Shown here in pieces: positions 1 through 8,314 of a stretch of DNA of 64,000 nucleotides (positions within the stretch are counted from its first letter, which is position 1; every line of letters begins with the position of its first letter). Below the pieces are notes generated by a model. That model was not told the origin of the DNA and did no database searches. It was given only the letters and a program-made list of their open reading frames with translations. Origin of the DNA: Halomonas alkaliantarctica (lineage in GTDB: Bacteria; Pseudomonadota; Gammaproteobacteria; Pseudomonadales; Halomonadaceae); contig NZ_CP122961.1 in assembly GCF_029854215.1 (NCBI RefSeq), forward strand, positions 1,922,001 through 1,986,000, in the 5' to 3' direction. The position numbers were made by a program, and so were the translations under genes.

Positions 1-610
1 AGGCATTGTTGGCGTCCATCATCACTTGCACATTGGGGCCCACCGCCTCACGCACCGCCGCCAAACGTGCCTCCTCTCCAGCCAAATCTTCTCGTCCCAC
101 TTTCATCTTCACCGCGGTGAAGCCTTTTGCTACGTAGTCGGCCATTTCTTCACCGAGCATTGCGGGCGTTTTGCCGTCCAGGTAGTAGCCCCCACTGGCA
201 TAAGCCGGCACGCTGTGGCCATCGCTGGCGCCCAGATACTTATAGAGCGGAAGTTTCGCCGCCCGGGCGTTACGGTCCCAAAGCGCTGTATCCAAAATAC
301 TGATGGCGCGCATCACTGAACCGCTGCGACCATGCAGCAGCGATTCCTGGTACATTGCCTGCCACAGTGATTCAGTCGCATGAGCGTCCCCCCCCAGCAG
401 GACCGGCTTCAGTAGTTCCCTTACTGCATTGGCCACTAGCGAGCCAGCATTGTTGCCGCCATAGCAAAATCCAATGCCTATATGGCCATCATCGCCCACC
501 ACTTCGACGAGCACGTAATCGCGTTTGAGTACCTGACGATTGGAAAAGCTAGTGGGGTTGTCCAGCGGTACATTGACCGTTCGAGCACGCACTTCGGTTA
601 TCGTTGTCAT
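1..610 (-). CDS. Mandelate racemase/muconate lactonizing enzyme (enolase superfamily), C-terminal part cut by window edge
   Basis: The first 203 codons of an enolase-superfamily enzyme are visible; the rest lies beyond base 1. The start ATG (608-610) has GAGG seven bases upstream. The N-terminal capping domain is followed by the barrel start, with a KMK motif (the KxK base pair of the mandelate racemase subgroup) in VKMKVGRED and the first metal ligand in MMDANNA. Members abstract the alpha-proton of a carboxylate, usually to dehydrate or racemise sugar acids. The gene follows TctA-type transporter genes on the same strand, 26 bp downstream, so its substrate is probably the imported acid. The exact substrate cannot be read from this fragment. 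Confidence 0.88.
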   Translation of the reverse strand, partial: MTTITEVRARTVNVPLDNPTSFSNRQVLKRDYVLVEVVGDDGHIGIGFCYGGNNAGSLVANAVRELLKPVLLGGDAHATESLWQAMYQESLLHGRSGSVMRAISILDTALWDRNARAAKLPLYKYLGASDGHSVPAYASGGYYLDGKTPAMLGEEMADYVAKGFTAVKMKVGREDLAGEEARLAAVREAVGPNVQVMMDANNA

Positions 611-636
611 GATGAAGCCTCGAATTAAGAGTGGGG

Positions 637-2142
637 TTATTCTGTCTGAGTACGTGGGCGCATTGCAGCCCGCACCCAGCGGAAGAAGGGTGTCGCTTGG
701 AGTACTGAGAGGGCGGCAATGCAGAGAAGCACGACAGCGATAGGGCTGGTCAAAAAGATGCTCAAGTTGCCTTGCCCGATTAGCATCGATTGCTGGTAGC
801 TGGTCTCCATGACTGGGCCGAGAATCAAACCGATTACCATCGGTGCGGGTGACACACCTGCTTTATTCATCCAATAGCCAAACAGACCGAAGCCCAACAT
901 CAGCCCAACCTCAAACAAGCTGTTGTTGATAGCAAAGGCGCCAATCACACACAGAGTAATGATCGAGCAAGCCACAAAGCTGTCTGGTACACGTGTCACA
1001 CTTACGCAGAGTCGAGTAAACAGCAGCCCCACTAGCAGTAGGCCAATGTTGGCAAAAATCACCGCCCAGATAAGGGTATAAGTGACATCTCCATAGTCCG
1101 TGAGCAGGTTAGGCCCTGGCAGAATACCTTGAACCATTAGCGCACCGAGCAGAATGGCGGTAGAAGAACTGCCAGGAATACCCAAGGCAATAGTGGGTAT
1201 CAAAGCACCGCCCACTACCGCATTGTTAGCCGCTTCAGGTGCCGCCACCCCAGCGATGTCCCCCTTGCCAAAGCGGCTCTTATCTTTGGCAAAGCGTTTG
1301 GCTTCGTTGTAAGCGAACCAACTGGCAGTATCACCGCCGGTACCCGGAATTAGGCCGGTGATGATGCCGATGCCACTGGAACGGAAGATATTGGGTAACA
1401 AGCGGCGAATCTCAGCGAGAGGCGGAATCAACCTATCGGTGATTTTGCTTGCCACCTTCTGGGCACCATGGGCATTCTCAATCAATATCAACGCCTGTGG
1501 GATCGAGAACAGACCGATAAGCGCTACGGTGAACTCGATACCCGAGAACAAGTTAATGACATCGAAAGTCATCCGTGGCGTGCCGGTGATCAGATCCATG
1601 CCTACCGTGCTCAACAGTAGACCCAAGGTGCCCGAGAGCAGCCCACTGATTACCGACCCTTGTGATAAAGATCCAATGATGGTGATGCCCAATACGGCGA
1701 TCGCAAACAGCTCGATAGGGCCAAACTTGAGCACCAATACACCAAGCAACGGTGCTGCAGTGAGCAATGCGATTCCGCTCAGCAGGCCACCGATAAAAGA
1801 AGCGAAGAGCGACACACCTAAGGCTCTCCCGGCCTGGCCCTGTTGCGATAGCGGGAATCCATCGAGTACTGTCGCCGCGGCCGAGGGGGTGCCGGGCGTC
1901 TTCAATAAAATGGCGGCGATTGAGCCACCGTAGGAGGCCCCCACATAGAGTGAGGCCAACATGCTAAGACCCGACGCGGGGTCCATGCCAAAGGTGAGGG
2001 GTAATAGCAGTGCCAGCGCCATTGTCGCTGAGAGTCCCGGCATGGCACCCACGAACAGCCCCAGGAGGGTACCGCCCAGGATCAGGGCAATGTTGGTGAA
2101 CGACATGACATTGGTCAGGCCCACCAGAACAAGATTATCCAT
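637..2142 (-). CDS. tctA: Tripartite tricarboxylate transporter, large permease TctA
   Basis: A 501-aa polytopic membrane protein of the TctA family (usual length about 500). The family's glycine-rich N-terminal block GAMPGLSATMALALLLPL and the LLKTPGTPSAAATVLDG block are intact, as is the second repeat GLIPGTGGDTASWFAYNEAK. It is the large permease of a TTT system that imports carboxylates with the help of a periplasmic TctC protein and an ion gradient. It lies in a minus-strand run tctC-tctB-tctA-enolase, 101 bp after tctB. The start ATG is preceded by GGAG. Substrate unknown; the neighbouring dehydratase and enolase suggest a sugar acid. Confidence 0.93.
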   Translation of the reverse strand: MDNLVLVGLTNVMSFTNIALILGGTLLGLFVGAMPGLSATMALALLLPLTFGMDPASGLSMLASLYVGASYGGSIAAILLKTPGTPSAAATVLDGFPLSQQGQAGRALGVSLFASFIGGLLSGIALLTAAPLLGVLVLKFGPIELFAIAVLGITIIGSLSQGSVISGLLSGTLGLLLSTVGMDLITGTPRMTFDVINLFSGIEFTVALIGLFSIPQALILIENAHGAQKVASKITDRLIPPLAEIRRLLPNIFRSSGIGIITGLIPGTGGDTASWFAYNEAKRFAKDKSRFGKGDIAGVAAPEAANNAVVGGALIPTIALGIPGSSSTAILLGALMVQGILPGPNLLTDYGDVTYTLIWAVIFANIGLLLVGLLFTRLCVSVTRVPDSFVACSIITLCVIGAFAINNSLFEVGLMLGFGLFGYWMNKAGVSPAPMVIGLILGPVMETSYQQSMLIGQGNLSIFLTSPIAVVLLCIAALSVLQATPFFRWVRAAMRPRTQTE

Positions 2143-2243
2143 ATGACTAGACTCCAGAAGCCTGCGTCAGGCACCCATCCCCAGCACGTTGTCATTACTT
2201 GCTAAGCAATACGAACCGGGGAAAAGAAGTGCTCTAATTGTCG

Positions 2244-2747
2244 TTATGAGGAAAATTGAGGCGGCAATAGGGGGACAGGTAGGCCCAGAAAGCCGATGAA
2301 AACCGCACATACCACCGTGATCAGCAGCACGATGCCTATGGCGGCGAAGCGCCATGAGACATGTCCGATCATCGCCAATGCTACGACCATGAAGCCAACA
2401 GTGGCGATCAGGTACCCCAATATCGAAATGCTATAAAGGTAGGTCGCGGCCAGCAGGAAGGTCAGCATGGCCTTCCATGGCTTACAGCGCCTAGCTTGAC
2501 CGTTCACGGTTGCCTCCTCCGAAAGAGCATCATGAGTAGAGGTTGCTGCTCCATCAGCCGACATCTGGCGATGCCGCCGGATACTAAATACCTCCTGACC
2601 CACCATCGCAGCTCCTAATAAGGCCACCACAACCGAATAGATAAGGGGCATGTTCGCCGCCTTAGCGGGATAGCCCATCGCAGTAATATAAAAGGTCGCT
2701 GCAATGCCAATGGCAAAAAACCCCAAGACCAGACGACTTATGTTCAT
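2244..2747 (-). CDS. tctB: Tripartite tricarboxylate transporter, small permease TctB
   Basis: A 167-aa membrane protein with four predicted hydrophobic segments: two near the N-terminus (FFAIGIAATFYITAMGY and the segment around residues 33-50), then a hydrophilic loop around residues 55-85, then two C-terminal helices. This is the layout of the poorly conserved TctB family. It sits between tctC and tctA, and that order supports the call more than any motif. The start ATG follows AAAGGGG. It should form the membrane complex with TctA. Confidence 0.85.
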   Translation of the reverse strand: MNISRLVLGFFAIGIAATFYITAMGYPAKAANMPLIYSVVVALLGAAMVGQEVFSIRRHRQMSADGAATSTHDALSEEATVNGQARRCKPWKAMLTFLLAATYLYSISILGYLIATVGFMVVALAMIGHVSWRFAAIGIVLLITVVCAVFIGFLGLPVPLLPPQFSS

Positions 2748-2795
2748 TTCATACCCCTTTGTCGATTCGCCATTTCCCTCTGCCGGTTAAGCGAC

Positions 2796-3767
2796 TTACT
2801 GGTTGACCTCATCTTTGACATCAGCCCAGATCTCTTCGAATTGGCCTTCCATGTCCTGCATCATTTGGCCGTAGTCGTCACCGGTCTGGATGTCGAGATT
2901 CATGGCACGTTCCTGAGCCGTCTGCTGGAACTCCTCGTTATCTTTTAGGGCTTCAAAGGCAGCAATAAGCTCATCGCGTGCTTCATCTGGTATGCCTGCT
3001 GGTGCGCTGTAACCGCGTGAAGAGCCAGCCACGACGTTAATATCTTTCTCAATCATGGTGGGCACATCAGGCAGGATATCCAGACGCTCGTTGGTGAAGA
3101 CGGCGAGAGGGCGCAGGCTGCCCGACTGAATATGACCGTAGACATTACCAAGGTTATTGAAACTGGCATCGACCTTGCTTCCCAATGCTGCTGTCGCGGA
3201 GGGCCCATCGCCCTGGAAAGGGACTTTTTGAAAGGACAGCCCCGTTGCCTTCTCTATCATAATGGTTGAGAAAAAGTCATCTCCGCCGACGCCTGAATTT
3301 GCCACCGTAATCTGTCCAGGGCGTTCCTCTGCAGCAGCGAGAAAATCTTCCACTGTTTGATAGGGGCTGTCTTCCGGAACAACGATGATGCCCGGATCAG
3401 TGACCACGTTGGCGATCGGCGTTAGTTCATCTATCGAGTAGTGGATGGCGTCATTCATGATGTAGTTGGTCATCAACATGGGTGTATTGGTAATGCTGAT
3501 GACGCTGCCATCATTCGGTGATTGTTGGGTTAGCCGGGTCCAGGCAATCGCACCTGTAGCACCAGGAATATATTCATTAATGAATTCCACACCCAGGGAT
3601 TCTCGCAAAAATGGTTGGGTCAACTGAGCCAAGGTATCGCTGCCTCCACCTGCCTTAAATCCTTGAAGCACCTTAATCTCATCGGCTGCTGAATACTCCG
3701 CCTGAGCGGCTCCTGAAAGCATCAGGGCGGATAGGAGGGACGCTGTGTAAATGCTACGGATTTGCAT
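2796..3767 (-). CDS. tctC: Tripartite tricarboxylate transporter substrate-binding protein (TctC/Bug family)
   Basis: A 323-aa periplasmic binding protein with an N-terminal signal peptide (MQIRSIYTASLLSALMLSG, cleavage near AQA-EYS). Bug-family features are present: the FKAGGGSDTLAQ segment after strand one, EYIPGATGAIAWTRL, and the ITVANSGVGGDD ligand-site region. The ATG at 3765-3767 was chosen because TGAGGAA lies six bases before it; an ATG six bases earlier would touch the ribosome-binding site. It is the first gene of the transporter operon and is divergent from the IlvD/EDD dehydratase gene, with a palindromic operator between them. Confidence 0.92.
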   Translation of the reverse strand: MQIRSIYTASLLSALMLSGAAQAEYSAADEIKVLQGFKAGGGSDTLAQLTQPFLRESLGVEFINEYIPGATGAIAWTRLTQQSPNDGSVISITNTPMLMTNYIMNDAIHYSIDELTPIANVVTDPGIIVVPEDSPYQTVEDFLAAAEERPGQITVANSGVGGDDFFSTIMIEKATGLSFQKVPFQGDGPSATAALGSKVDASFNNLGNVYGHIQSGSLRPLAVFTNERLDILPDVPTMIEKDINVVAGSSRGYSAPAGIPDEARDELIAAFEALKDNEEFQQTAQERAMNLDIQTGDDYGQMMQDMEGQFEEIWADVKDEVNQ

Positions 3768-3848
3768 TGTCATTTCCTCAAGTGCTGTTTGTCGTTGTGT
3801 TGCACAGGGTTGCGCAAGGCGTGCTTGCACTATCCAACGTAGTTGCAT

Positions 3849-3878
3849 ATCAATAATATTGTCAATAATATTATTGAT
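3849..3878. promoter_or_regulatory. Perfect 12-bp inverted repeat between tctC and the dehydratase gene (likely GntR operator)
   Basis: ATCAATAATATT (3849-3860) and AATATTATTGAT (3867-3878) are exact inverted copies separated by six bases. A shorter palindrome, AATAATATTATT, is nested at 3864-3875. The dyad lies in the 208-bp divergent promoter region. The only regulator gene nearby is the GntR/FCD gene at 5823, so it is the most likely ligand-responsive repressor; that assignment is inference. Confidence 0.6.
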
Positions 3879-3975
3879 AATCTTGCCAGCTAGATTTATA
3901 CCGCCTAGCCTAATGATCAAGAAGTGTATTTACGGACCCCTCCGAGAAACCGCGAACAAAATAGAGGAAACCGCA

Positions 3976-5763
3976 ATGAGCCAGAACTTTAAAAACAATA
4001 GCAACGGCAATGAGCATCATGAATCGACATCTAAAGGTCCCACCTTGGGCATGTCCAATCGACTAACCAACTATGGTGACGCAGACTTTTCGCTCTTTCT
4101 GCGCAAGGCCTTCATCAAGGGCATGGGTTATACGGATGATGCGCTTTCGCGTCCGGTCATTGGGATTGCCAATACCTACAGTGGCTACAATGCCTGTCAT
4201 GGCAATGTGCCTGGATTGGTCGAGAGCGTTAAGCGTGGCGTCATGCTCGCTGGCGGCTTACCGGTAGACTTTCCCACCATTACCCTTCATGAATCTTTCG
4301 CTAACCCCACCAGCATGTACCTGCGTAACCTTATGGCATTGGATACGGAGGAGATGATTCGTGCCCAGCCGATGGATGCCGTGGTACTGATCGGCGGTTG
4401 CGATAAGACCGTACCCGCGCAGTTGATGGCTGCCGCTAGCGCCGGTGTTCCGACAGTCCAAGTCGTTACCGGGCCCATGCTTGCGGGCTCGCACCGTGGT
4501 ACGCGCGTCGGAGCCTGCACCGACTGTCGCCGTTACTGGGCCTCCTTCCGTGGTAATGACATCGACGAAGCGGAAATTAACGAAGTCAACGACAAGCTGG
4601 TCCCTACCGTGGGTACTTGTTCGGTAATGGGTACCGCAAGCACTATGGCTTGCCTAGCCGAGACGCTGGGAATAATGCTGCCCAACAGCGCCACCGCCCC
4701 GGCCGTCTACGCCGATCGGCAACGCATTGCCGAACAGTCAGGCGCGCAGGCCGTTGCACTTGCACACGCAGGCGTTACGCCAGATCAAATTCTTACTCCT
4801 GAAGCTTTTGAGAATGCTTTACGCGTACTGCTCTCCTTAGGCGGCTCCACTAATGCCTTGATTCATCTGACCGCTATCGCAGGACGCTTGGGCATCGATA
4901 TCGATCTTGAGGCATTTGACCGAATGAGCCAGGAAACCCCTGTACTAATGGATCTCAAGCCATCAGGAGAAGGGTACATGGAAGATTTGCATCGGGCAGG
5001 CGGCCTCCCCACCTTGCTACGTGAGTTAAAGCCGTTGTTACACTTGGACGCCATGACCATTAATGGTCATACCTTGGGTGAAAACATTGATGCCGCCGTC
5101 CATCTCATCGACCAAAAGGTCGTGCGGTCCATGCACAGCCCAGTCTACGCTCAGGGTGGCATCGCCGTATTGCGTGGCAACCTGGCACCGTCCGGCGCCA
5201 TTATTAAGCAGTCAGCCGCCTCGTCAGAACTTATGACACACCGTGGTCGTGCAGTGGTCTTCACTGGGCTAGAGGACTTGGCTAACCGCATCGATGACCC
5301 GGATCTGGATGTGCAAGCTGACGACGTGCTAGTGCTCCAGAACATCGGGCCCAAGGGAGCACCGGGTATGCCCGAAGCGGGCTACATCCCGATTCCCAAG
5401 AAGCTCGCCGCTCAAGGCGTCAAAGATATGGTGCGCATTTCCGACGGACGCATGAGTGGCACCGCGGCAGGCACTATCGTGCTCCACGTCTCTCCCGAAT
5501 CCGCTGAGGGCGGCCCCCTTGGGTTGGTACGCGATGGCGATTTCATATCGCTGAATGTTGCTAATAATCAGTTAAACCTAGAAGTTGACGAGGCGGAGCT
5601 TGATGCTCGACGCCAAGCCTTCAAAGTTGAGGAGGGCGGGGCACCACTCCTGGGCTATCGACGTCTGTTTATGGAGCAAATCCTTCAAGCCGAACAGGGG
5701 TGCGATTTCCGTGCTTGCCGACCCGAACCTACGTGCCGGATACCGAGACAGCATGAAGCCTGA
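3976..5763 (+). CDS. IlvD/EDD family sugar-acid or dihydroxy-acid dehydratase
   Basis: A 595-aa Fe-S dehydratase of the IlvD/EDD family. The cluster-ligand cysteines are in NACHGN, GGCDKTVPAQ and GTCSVMGTASTM; the C-terminal ISDGRMSGTAAGTIVLHVSPE block is also intact. The family removes water from 2,3-dihydroxy acids (IlvD), 6-phosphogluconate (Edd) or aldonic acids. The adjacent TctABC transporter, enolase-superfamily enzyme and GntR regulator favour an aldonate or other imported acid over isoleucine/valine synthesis. The start ATG at 3976 has GAGGAA seven bases upstream; in-frame codons before it run through the operator. The protein ends with a short extra tail (residues after about 565). 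Confidence 0.9.
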   Translation: MSQNFKNNSNGNEHHESTSKGPTLGMSNRLTNYGDADFSLFLRKAFIKGMGYTDDALSRPVIGIANTYSGYNACHGNVPGLVESVKRGVMLAGGLPVDFPTITLHESFANPTSMYLRNLMALDTEEMIRAQPMDAVVLIGGCDKTVPAQLMAAASAGVPTVQVVTGPMLAGSHRGTRVGACTDCRRYWASFRGNDIDEAEINEVNDKLVPTVGTCSVMGTASTMACLAETLGIMLPNSATAPAVYADRQRIAEQSGAQAVALAHAGVTPDQILTPEAFENALRVLLSLGGSTNALIHLTAIAGRLGIDIDLEAFDRMSQETPVLMDLKPSGEGYMEDLHRAGGLPTLLRELKPLLHLDAMTINGHTLGENIDAAVHLIDQKVVRSMHSPVYAQGGIAVLRGNLAPSGAIIKQSAASSELMTHRGRAVVFTGLEDLANRIDDPDLDVQADDVLVLQNIGPKGAPGMPEAGYIPIPKKLAAQGVKDMVRISDGRMSGTAAGTIVLHVSPESAEGGPLGLVRDGDFISLNVANNQLNLEVDEAELDARRQAFKVEEGGAPLLGYRRLFMEQILQAEQGCDFRACRPEPTCRIPRQHEA

Positions 5764-5822
5764 AAGCGATTTTGATACACTTACTTTCCTTGTGCACTGC
5801 AATGAATGCTGAGAGAGCGATC

Positions 5823-6524
5823 ATGAACCGAACTGTCCAGCCGCTCACCGCAAGTGGCGCCGAGACCCAATCCTCTACATCTGCAAACGGTGTCGATGAC
5901 ATCGTGACCGCTGTAGAAGAGGATATCGTTCTCGGTCGCCTGCACCCACGTGAGCGGCTGGTCGAAGAGGCCATGATGGAGCGCTTCGACTGCAAGCGAC
6001 ACGTTGTTCGCCAGGCTCTCTTCCAACTCGATACCATCGGATTGACTGAGCGCATCAAAAACAGAGGCGCTTTCGTCAGGAGTTATCCGCCGGAAGAGGT
6101 TGAGGATATCTACGCTATGCGCGAAATTCTCGAACTAGCGGCAGTCAGTAGGCTGCCATTGCCGGCTCCGCAGGAATGGCTTACAGAGCTTGAGGAGGTT
6201 CATCAGTGTCACAGCGAAGCTGTGGACGCTCACGACCTGAGGCAGGTGTTTCATATGAACATCGCTTTTCACCGCACTTTATTTAGAGCCTGCGGGAATG
6301 AATATCTGTACGCTACCATTAATGAGTTCGCTCAGAAGGCTCATGGCATCCGCTTCATCGCGATTACGGATCGCGATGCTCTAGCTCAAGCTAGAAATGA
6401 ACACCAGTTGATGATTGACGCCATACGCGACGAAGATCGGGCACGCCTGACTGACCTATGTCGTCAGCATTTGCTTCCTTCCAAAAATCGCTACTTGGAA
6501 CTTTATTCTGAAACCCAAGATTAA
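5823..6524 (+). CDS. GntR family regulator with FCD domain
   Basis: A 233-aa regulator. The N-terminal winged helix-turn-helix covers about residues 20-85 (ERLVEEAMMERFDCKRHVVRQAL, then the NRGAFVRS wing). A C-terminal all-helical FCD domain carries the usual metal/ligand residues: FHMNIAFHRTLFRACGN in the middle and EHQLMIDAI near the end. It is 59 bp downstream of the dehydratase gene on the same strand and ends at a strong hairpin, so it is probably co-transcribed and regulates the locus in response to the acid. ATG 5823 was chosen for GAGAG about six bases upstream; TTG 5772 and ATG 5802 are in frame. Confidence 0.88.
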   Translation: MNRTVQPLTASGAETQSSTSANGVDDIVTAVEEDIVLGRLHPRERLVEEAMMERFDCKRHVVRQALFQLDTIGLTERIKNRGAFVRSYPPEEVEDIYAMREILELAAVSRLPLPAPQEWLTELEEVHQCHSEAVDAHDLRQVFHMNIAFHRTLFRACGNEYLYATINEFAQKAHGIRFIAITDRDALAQARNEHQLMIDAIRDEDRARLTDLCRQHLLPSKNRYLELYSETQD

Positions 6525-6586
6525 ATGGCTCAGCTTGTAGTAGCTTTTGTGTCCTAGCTACATTTAAAAAGTCCTCAACCATCATT

Positions 6587-6615
6587 AGGCCCAGCCGGGC
6601 GACCGGCTGGGCCTT
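6587..6615 (+). terminator. Strong hairpin after the GntR gene
   Basis: AGGCCCAGCCGG (6587-6598) pairs perfectly with CCGGCTGGGCCT (6603-6614) around a GCGA loop, followed by an AT-rich but not pure-T tail. It closes the dehydratase-GntR transcript and marks the boundary with the AT-rich region to the right. Confidence 0.8.
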
Positions 6616-6999
6616 ATATTATTAGCTCCAGCGTTATATTATATTTAATAATATCTTTTATTAAAGTTGTTCTATTTTAGCTGTTTTGTATAGCAAAGGT
6701 AAATTTTACGTATGGGCTTTGTTGTTGACTGATATAGGTATTGTATCGTAATTTTTATGCTTATTTTTATATCTTATTGTTTTTAAAGCTTGTGTTTTTC
6801 TCTGTGAATTTCAGATAAGCATATCTAGAAATAAGTGGTGAATGTAATGTAATACAAAGTAATGAGTGTGTTTTTAGTGATTGTTAAATTTCTACTCGTG
6901 TCATAAAAATTGACAAAGATCATGGATGATTAGCTTATTTCCGATTTAGGATGGCGTCTTTGGCGCTACGCCATTTCCAATTTTTATAACGCGAGTAAT
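6616..6999. other. AT-rich intergenic region
   Basis: About 380 bp of conspicuously AT-rich DNA without a coding frame I can support. It holds the promoter of the ferritin-like gene with an Fnr/Dnr-like box at 6910-6923. The composition shift relative to the sugar-acid locus makes this a plausible left boundary of the denitrification island. Confidence 0.5.
6910..6923 (+). promoter_or_regulatory. Fnr/Dnr-type box upstream of the ferritin-like gene
   Basis: TTGAC-AAAG-ATCAT matches the TTGAT-N4-ATCAA consensus at 8 of 10 positions with exact spacing. Its centre is 83 bp before the ATG at 7000. A class II promoter (box at -41.5) would start transcription near 6958 and give a leader of about 40 nt. 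Confidence 0.6.
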
Positions 7000-7515
7000 A
7001 TGACTATGGATAAGTTAGTTGCACTTAATTTATTACCCCAAGAGCAATTAAATTTAGCTTATTCTCACGAAAAAAATGAGCTCCATCGCTATCGGTGGCT
7101 AGCCCTCAGCTTCCTTCCCATCGACCCCCCTGTAAGCCGACTGATGAAAATGATCAGCATGGAGTGCGTGCAGCGTCTTCGTAACGTACAAGATGTGGCT
7201 AAGATGATGGACCTCGTAGCTTGTACTGAAGAGCTTCCGATAAAGAAACCTCCTCCATTTTTCAATAAAAAAAGGCAGCATTTTTTTGTGGTCGATGAGT
7301 CTATGGGCCGAAAGTTTCTTGAGCGCGCCGAGGAAGCAGCGCAAGAAACATACGCGTTCTTTGACTGGTTGCTGGAAACGAATGCCACACCCGAATTACA
7401 TCAACTTTTATTTAGGTTCGTAACGCAGAAAAAAAATGAGCACAGCATAATTAAGGAGTGTAGAGAACAGTGGAAAATAAGTTTTTCGGAGCCTGTCGCA
7501 CGCTATAAAAATTGA
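7000..7515 (+). CDS. Ferritin-like four-helix protein, function unknown
   Basis: A 171-aa protein, probably all helical. Four helical stretches carry acidic and His residues in a ferritin/rubrerythrin-like arrangement: AYSHEKNELHRYRWLA (residues 20-35), MISMECVQRLRNVQDVAKM (51-69), FLERAEEAAQETYAFFDWL (105-123) and QKKNEHSIIKEC (about 142-153). The expected ExxH in helix two is altered (ECVQ), so a di-iron site is not certain. No signal peptide, so cytoplasmic. Base composition is more AT-rich than in neighbouring genes. The Fnr/Dnr-like box upstream and the strong terminator downstream make it a single-gene unit expressed under low oxygen or NO. Iron handling or NO-damage repair is a guess. 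Confidence 0.6.
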   Translation: MTMDKLVALNLLPQEQLNLAYSHEKNELHRYRWLALSFLPIDPPVSRLMKMISMECVQRLRNVQDVAKMMDLVACTEELPIKKPPPFFNKKRQHFFVVDESMGRKFLERAEEAAQETYAFFDWLLETNATPELHQLLFRFVTQKKNEHSIIKECREQWKISFSEPVARYKN

Positions 7516-7542
7516 GACATAATATCGTCAATATAGACGCTG

Positions 7543-7586
7543 GCTCATGCTTTGAAGATTTGCTCAAAGCATGAGCTCTAATTTTT
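7543..7586 (+). terminator. Rho-independent terminator after the ferritin-like gene
   Basis: GCTCATGCTTTGA (7543-7555) pairs perfectly with TCAAAGCATGAGC (7564-7576), followed by TCTAATTTTTG. It lies between convergent genes and may serve both. Confidence 0.85.
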
Positions 7587-7609
7587 GGAAATGCATTTTA
7601 ATCAATGAT

Positions 7610-8314
7610 TTATGCATATTTTGTATGCTCGGAAATCCTTGCCATTCCTTCCTGATTTACAATGCAGTATTCATGCCCATTGACTGATAGCAAACCTCGT
7701 TGTTGAAGTTGGCTGATAATCCGGCTGACAGTCTCGGGTGCCATGCATAGATAATTAGCAATTTCTTGTTTTGACATAGGTAGTCTCAAAAAATTTGAGG
7801 AATAACCAAGTTCGCGATATTTATGTGACATCGTCAACAAAAAGCTGGCCACTCTCGCTTCTGATGGTTGGCTTAAAATTTTTCTTAGCCGAGTATGGCC
7901 ATAGTGCGCGGCGTTGCTCAAACAGCGTAGCAATTGCATATGAATAGCGTCGGTGGTGGGCAAGTCTTCAATCTGACTAAACGGAATCAAGCACAGGCTA
8001 GAGGTCTCAATGGTGGTAACAGTCCCAGTATATGTTCTATCACCAATGGCATCTAAACCTATCACATCCCTTGGTAGGTAAAAATGGGTGAGTAGTTTTG
8101 TTCCATCCTTATGCTGGTGGCTTTGCTTCAGCATGCCACAGTGAACGATATATAATCCATGAAATGGGTCTCCTTGGTTAACTAATATTGATTTTTTACG
8201 CAGCGTAAAAAATGGTTGAGAAAGTATGCTCAAGGCCTCGACTTCTGAAAGCGAGGGGGAATGAAACGCCTCTTCTTGTTGAGGCTGCTTAACTACCTTG
8301 CGCAATACGTCCAT
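7610..8314 (-). CDS. dnr: Crp/Fnr superfamily regulator, Dnr-type (no Fe-S cysteines)
   Basis: A 234-aa Crp/Fnr protein. An N-terminal cyclic-nucleotide-like beta-roll covers about residues 25-140 (ILVNQGDPFHGLYIVHCGMLK). A dimerisation helix follows. The C-terminal helix-turn-helix contains EIANYLCMAPETVSRIISQLQQ; its E and SR residues match those Fnr and Dnr use to read TTGAT half-sites. The N-terminal cysteine cluster of Fnr/Anr is absent, as in Dnr, the heme-based NO sensor of denitrifying pseudomonads. Its place in a denitrification island supports this, but I cannot exclude another Fnr-like subgroup. ATG 8312-8314 has TAGGAG seven bases upstream, better than an upstream TTG at 8335. Confidence 0.8.
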   Translation of the reverse strand: MDVLRKVVKQPQQEEAFHSPSLSEVEALSILSQPFFTLRKKSILVNQGDPFHGLYIVHCGMLKQSHQHKDGTKLLTHFYLPRDVIGLDAIGDRTYTGTVTTIETSSLCLIPFSQIEDLPTTDAIHMQLLRCLSNAAHYGHTRLRKILSQPSEARVASFLLTMSHKYRELGYSSNFLRLPMSKQEIANYLCMAPETVSRIISQLQQRGLLSVNGHEYCIVNQEGMARISEHTKYA

